This document shows, in pieces, positions 58,955 through 64,000 of a DNA stretch of 64,000 bases. How positions within the stretch are numbered: the first letter of the stretch is position 1; each line of letters starts with the position of its first letter. Both the position numbers and the translations under genes were made by a program. Below the pieces are notes generated by a model. It did no database searches. It was not told the origin of the DNA and was given only the letters and a program-made list of their open reading frames with translations. Origin of the DNA: Physcomitrium patens. Its lineage: Eukaryota > Streptophyta > Bryopsida > Funariales > Funariaceae. The stretch spans positions 8,907,818-8,971,817 of the forward strand of contig NC_037266.1 of NCBI RefSeq assembly GCF_000002425.4. Direction: 5' to 3'.

Positions 58955-60300
58955 CTTGGCGTTCGCAGTAAGCGCTGCACACGGGAAAAAAGTAGACAAC
59001 GTCAGATTCCTATCTCCAAATAAGTTGTCGTACGAGTAACATAATGCTCTTCGCATGGTACTTGCCAAGTGCCGCTTATGACGACTACATGTATCCACAG
59101 CTTATCATTACGGGACCAACACCGATTCCACGATTACTGCTACACGCAAAATCATCACTCAACCCATCAAACCACTGCACGATTCCTTCTCGTAAGCCAC
59201 GCCCACTCCTCACAATAAAGTACCACATTGACACCAAAATGGACAACCCTCTCATTCTCTGCATTCGCACAAGTCACCCCAAATTCACCACAAACCAATC
59301 ACGCATACACCACACACGGTCCCACCTTGCAAATGCCTGATAGGATGCCTCATAATGTATCTGCTTCACAGAGAAGAGAGATGAAACAGATTTGGTCCGC
59401 AGATATCTGTTGAAGGATAAACATGGCAGGAATAAGAAGGCTATGAGGACTAATCTGAGGAACAACAAGAACCAATGCACTGACCATACGAGCACAGTAA
59501 CTACACAAGAACACCGCTGGGAAGGGTAGTCACACCATTGCAACAACGTCAAACTCTCACTGGCTGATATAGGGTGACATCAACATCTACAGAATATGTA
59601 CAAAGTTGAAAAAATAGAGAGCATCCAATCCACTTTCCTACACCACAAACCAGCCATCCACAGAATCAGCCTGTATAAGTGGATGAAGATACGCCCGGAA
59701 AAGAAGAGATGCGCAGATACCAGAGGACTCGTGAAGGCGAGCAAACGGAGAGACGCACTCTGCAGTGTTTTAAAAACTTCCGAACCAGTCTCAAAGATTT
59801 TTAAAACCCATAAGCTAAACCTCCGGGATTTGGGAAAGAGTGATAAAGAACAAAGATGCTCAAAAAAGACATGGAAATGCACTGATTCACGCTTCCAAAG
59901 CCCAACGACTGGCTTTCGAAGAAGACCGATTTCTTCAAATACAAAGGAGAAAGGGAAAGTAAAATATGCAAAAAAAAAAAAAAAAAAAAAAAAAAACGCA
60001 CTCAATAGAACAAACGCGCAATAAAATTCACTTCCATAATACGCCAGCATCCAGAGACGCGACCACGTTACAGGCACACCGCAGACCGCGGGAGCAGCAA
60101 TCAGACCCAAATGCAAGTGGCTTAGCAACCCCCGACCCCATCGACACCACTACGCTTGCACAGTCCCACTAACGCACTGGCCGTGCACAAACAAACGAAG
60201 GTTCTCACCCCAAAAATTGACCCACCCACGCCCACATAAATTGGCAGACGCAAAAAAGCTGTGGCCAGAAGTGCTTGCACCACGTACCGTACTACCCTTC
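58955..60300 (-). other. 5' UTR intron and leader region of PTB
   Basis: A splice acceptor (minus strand CGTGTGCAG, ending at 58975) lies 20 bases above the start codon. A candidate donor (minus strand GTGAGA, 60208-60203) would make an intron of about 1.2 kb. A run of 27 A at 59970-59996 is a run of U in the transcript. No other gene seen. Confidence 0.5.
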
Positions 60301-61827
60301 GGGACCGCCGCTCCTGCCCGCACCCTCAAGGCTCCCCGGCGAAACTAGGTATGGACAGTGAAGCCTGGTCAGCCTGGGCCGCACAGCAATAGGTAAAAGG
60401 GAAAAGGGGGAAGGGAGGGAGCGGGCAAGGGAAGAGGAGGAGGAGGAGGAAAAACGAGCTTGCAATAGCTCTAAAGCGGGATCATCATCCTCCGAGACGA
60501 GGGCTGGGGTGGTGCATAGGCGGGAGCAGCTCCTCCTGGCATCATCATCATCATCATCATCTGGGCTCTTACTTAGATATGGCGCTGTCTGTCACTCACT
60601 GCTGCCAAAGTCCACCAAACGACGACACCGCCACAGACACACACACACTCCCACATTCCTCTGCCTCTCTCACACACACTCTCTCTCTCTCTGCCTCAAC
60701 TCTCTGCCTCTGCCCTCCTGGTTCTTCTTGTGATCCCCGTTAGGTCTTCCCCCTCTCTGGGTCCCAAAATCCTCGGCGTATTGTATCCCTCGCTCCCTCC
60801 GCTTCTCCTTCTTCCGTCTTCTTTATTTTTTGAACCCGAGTAGGATACACTTATTTGCTATCAAGGGGAACCAAAAGTTTCAGCCTCCCTGATATATACT
60901 GTGGTACCCTGTCAACACGGGTGTCCACTCCATCGCAGTCTTGGCTCGGTACGGCGCCAGGGATCTGGATCCTCCTTGGACCTATGCCCGCGGCACAGCT
61001 GCTATTGTGGTGTGCTGTGTGCAGAGATGTAACTGGATACCAAGGGGGCTGTGAAGAATAAACAATATTGGGAGGCAACTTACTTCGCTGTTGTGGCACA
61101 CTAGGTCTTCACACTTACAGAGAAGACTTACTCGACTGTTGGTGAGGAGGGTCCACTGAGTAGCTTGTTGGGTCCCACGCCTGCACATGCCGCCTTAGTG
61201 TGTGAAGATAATTACCCACTTGGGAGCTGGAAAGATCTTTGAGTGGAGGCTGGGTTTAGTGATTAAGCACCAAGATGAGAGAGAGTCCCTGCAAGGAAGG
61301 ACCAATTTTGTTGTTGATCATCAAAAAGAGTTTTCATGATGTTACACTTCTATCCAAGTGAGAGGTTGCGTTATCGCTTGAGGTGCCAAAAGTTGCCTAC
61401 ACGACAATTGCGAGTCTTGTGGAGTGGGCTGGCTTCACAAAGCTACAGTTGAACTCCCCCCAATTGGGAAATAGAGGAGGAGGACGACTTTTCTGAAACT
61501 GGTATTCATCCAAGTCAATCCAGAATTATTATTATTATTATTATTTGGGGTAGAGTACAGTGAAAAATATATATTTAAGAAAGATTGAAAATGTTAGTGA
61601 ACCCACATTGGCATTGAATGAATGCTAAGAATGGCTCATGGAGTAAGGCGATGAGAGATGTGTTGCCTATGGAAGAGAGCCAAGGGCAAAGAGAAGAATT
61701 GGAACAAACATGATTAATCTACAAATTCAAAAGGACATATATTGTTATTTGTTCTCACAACCTTGCAAGAGGTTGTAAGATTAGCATTTTACCCATTGCC
61801 TCTAATCTCTCTCTAGTGCCAAACAAC

Positions 61828-61858
<31 letters not shown>

Positions 61859-63201
61859 TATTTGCTAAAACAAATAATCTCTTTGCTCTTGTCCATTATT
61901 TTAAGGTAACAAGCATGTAGTCAACAGAGGTATGGGGGCAAAAAAATTGCACCTTGTGGATAACAATCCATAGGTAGAATTCATCAACAAATTTCTAATT
62001 AAGGAGGAGTTTTGTAGAATTGGATTGTCATAGAGGGATTTACTAGGAAATGCATGGTAATGAAAAATGGTCTGAAGAAATTAAGTTGTTCTTAAAGGGG
62101 ATTTTGCATGGAGTTAGGTCTTACACAAAAAATTACAAAACAATAGTTAAAACATATGGTTGCTCATAAGGATAACTTGTAATTGTATTTTTTTTCATTC
62201 TTTATTTTTTATTTACATAGCAACAATACCAATTTTTAGAAAAAATATAAGTAATATATTAAGAAAAAATTTAAAATATTATTATCTATATTATTCTATA
62301 TTTAGTATAAATTATTGATTTATATAAATTAATCTTTATAAAGATATTGACCTTTTAGAAAAAATTAAATTAGATTCTCTTAAATAAAAAAACTAAAAAA
62401 ACTAAAAATATACAGACATATAAAAAATATAAAATTATTTTAAATAAAAATTAATACTTTTATTAAAATATCTAAATAAATTTGGCTCAAAAAAAATATT
62501 TTTTTTTATAATAAATCTTATAAAAAAATTATCATTTGTACAAAATTAAATTTATGGCCAAAAAAAAGAGTATAAAAAAAAATTGAGACTATTATTATAA
62601 AAATATTTATCAACTTACTTTGGTTTGGATTGGCAATTGCACAAAATCTTAATAAATTTGGTCTAAATAAAATTTAGACTAGAGTTTTATCAAATTACTT
62701 GACGATATAAGAACCATAATTAATATAAACTTCTTCATGTTTAAAAACCATGGTTGTATTAATAAAAAAATTGATAAAATTTTACAATGTGTCAATAATT
62801 GTGTAAGAGTTGTGAATTGAATAAAGTGCTAAAAGCTTCTATAGAATGAATTTTATAATTTATAACTTTTTCTTTTAAGATAAAATTAATAAATCTATAA
62901 ACTTCTTTAATAAAAATCTTATACAATATAAAGTATAAGCACTCTTTAGAAATTAAAGGTAATTGATATTGTCATAATTATAAAAATAAAAATTTATAAT
63001 ATGATGAGTATTAAGCCAAAAACAATCAAAATTAAGACATTAAATAATAAATATACAAAAATAATCAAAATATATTTAAAAATATTATATATAAGATTTT
63101 TTTTGGATAATAACTCTATTATCAAAGACTTATTTAAGAAGAATGAGATTACTTAGATTTGTATAATCAGTTTAAGTGTTAATTTGTAGCAAAAAAAAAA
63201 C

Positions 63202-63232
<31 letters not shown>

Positions 63233-63277
63233 ACAAAACAAAAACAAAATATTTGATATAAATTTTTAAAATGAGAT

Positions 63278-63313
<36 letters not shown>

Positions 63314-63685
63314 ATTTTATATTTTTAGTATAAAATAATTAAGCTAATTTTTTTCAAAAAGCCCAAATAGATACTTGTGATTATATTGACACAATTATAA
63401 TCTATAATATTTTAATTTTCTATCAATTATAAATAGTTCTATTTAGATTAAGTCTTTTTTTCTATCACCAATAGTAAATTTATAAAACAAATTATAATTT
63501 ATTACATTATCTAATGTTTTTTTATGATAATCTTTAATTTTTATAAATATAAGTTCTATTTTATTTTTGAGCTTCTATAATAGTCTAACATGACTATACA
63601 TAAGAATAATACCAACTTTTTTATTTTTTTATAAGCATCAAAAAACATTAATTATCACTGATATATTGATATTATTTATTCATAT
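60301..63685. other. PTB upstream region, then AT-rich repeat DNA
   Basis: 60300-60800 is GC-rich to CT-rich (ATC repeats near 60541-60562, CA and CT repeats near 60640-60700) and probably includes the PTB promoter. From about 61500 the sequence turns AT-rich with a TTTA tetranucleotide run (61828-61859) and a TA run (63281-63311). No gene seen. Decayed repeats are likely but I could not name them. Confidence 0.5.
63190..63249. repeat. (AAAAC)n-type simple repeat
   Basis: About 60 bases of A4-5 separated by single C. Confidence 0.9.
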
Positions 63686-63801
63686 TGTCAAGAATATGTA
63701 CCACAATAAAATTTTAAAAATTACAATATACTCTTATATTATCAAAAGACTAAAAGTAAAAAACTTATATATATATAATTGAAACTAAAATAGCTATTGC
63801 C

Positions 63802-63836
<35 letters not shown>

Positions 63837-64000
63837 GAAGTTTTGAACCAAGATAGGATACAAGAAAGAATGAAGAAAGCTTCTCTCTTACTTCAAGATA
63901 TACCATCTATTAAAGAACTATGTGATAATGTCTTATTGGCCATATGATACGGATGTACATATTTACTCTATTATTTTCCTATATGATTAAGTAGAAGTAG
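63686..64000 (-). repeat. LTR-1 copy running off the window
   Basis: It starts TGTCAAGAATATG and follows the minus orientation of LTR-1: ATAGCTATTGCCAAA, then a run of about 25 A, AAGTTTTGAACCAAG, GAATGAAGAAAGCTTCTCTC. This matches 3193 to about 3470. The remainder lies beyond base 64000. Confidence 0.75.

Overview
The window looks like nuclear DNA of a land plant, most likely a bryophyte such as a moss. The genes are plant-type: a three-repeat MYB3R factor, a plant PTB splicing factor, an H/ACA assembly factor NAF1, a CCHC zinc-knuckle protein and two predicted plastid proteins. They have short GT-AG introns and sit beside a long AT-rich block of decayed chromodomain Ty3/gypsy retrotransposons. 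The species assignment is inference. All gene models were spliced by eye and tested only by reading-frame phase and family resemblance.

Bases 1-20.9 kb and about 61.5-64 kb are repeat DNA. The left block starts with the 3' end of a plus-strand chromovirus (integrase tail, chromodomain, a further ORF, polypurine tract, LTR). It abuts the 5' part of a minus-strand relative and then a Tc1/mariner transposase relic. A complete but dead minus-strand chromovirus with both LTRs follows at 6062-12153. Three copies of a long AT-rich non-coding repeat come next, one of them inserted inside an LTR. A 253-bp TIR element flanked by TA closes the block. Most inactivating changes I could read in the retroelements are C-to-T or G-to-A, as expected of methylated, silenced copies.

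The genic part runs from about 21.7 to 60.8 kb. In order it holds: a ZCCHC10-like zinc-knuckle/RS protein (+, 21731-22789); a long stretch without a convincing gene; MYB3R (+, 32774-38108, ten inferred exons); NAF1 (+, 40935-44248, five exons); a seven-exon plastid-type gene (-, 46566-48893) that joins a MinC C-terminal domain to a four-helix membrane domain; divergently from it, a small plastid-type membrane protein (+, 49289-49810); and a 14-exon PTB gene (-, 54649-58954) whose second exon runs into a 100-N assembly gap.

The two most interesting observations are the MinC_C-membrane fusion, supported by phase agreement at every splice junction, and a conserved extra ORF between chromodomain and 3' LTR in two diverged chromovirus copies. 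LTRs carrying heat-shock-element-like dyads, in one family as exact 30-bp tandem units that differ by one copy between the two LTRs, are also notable.
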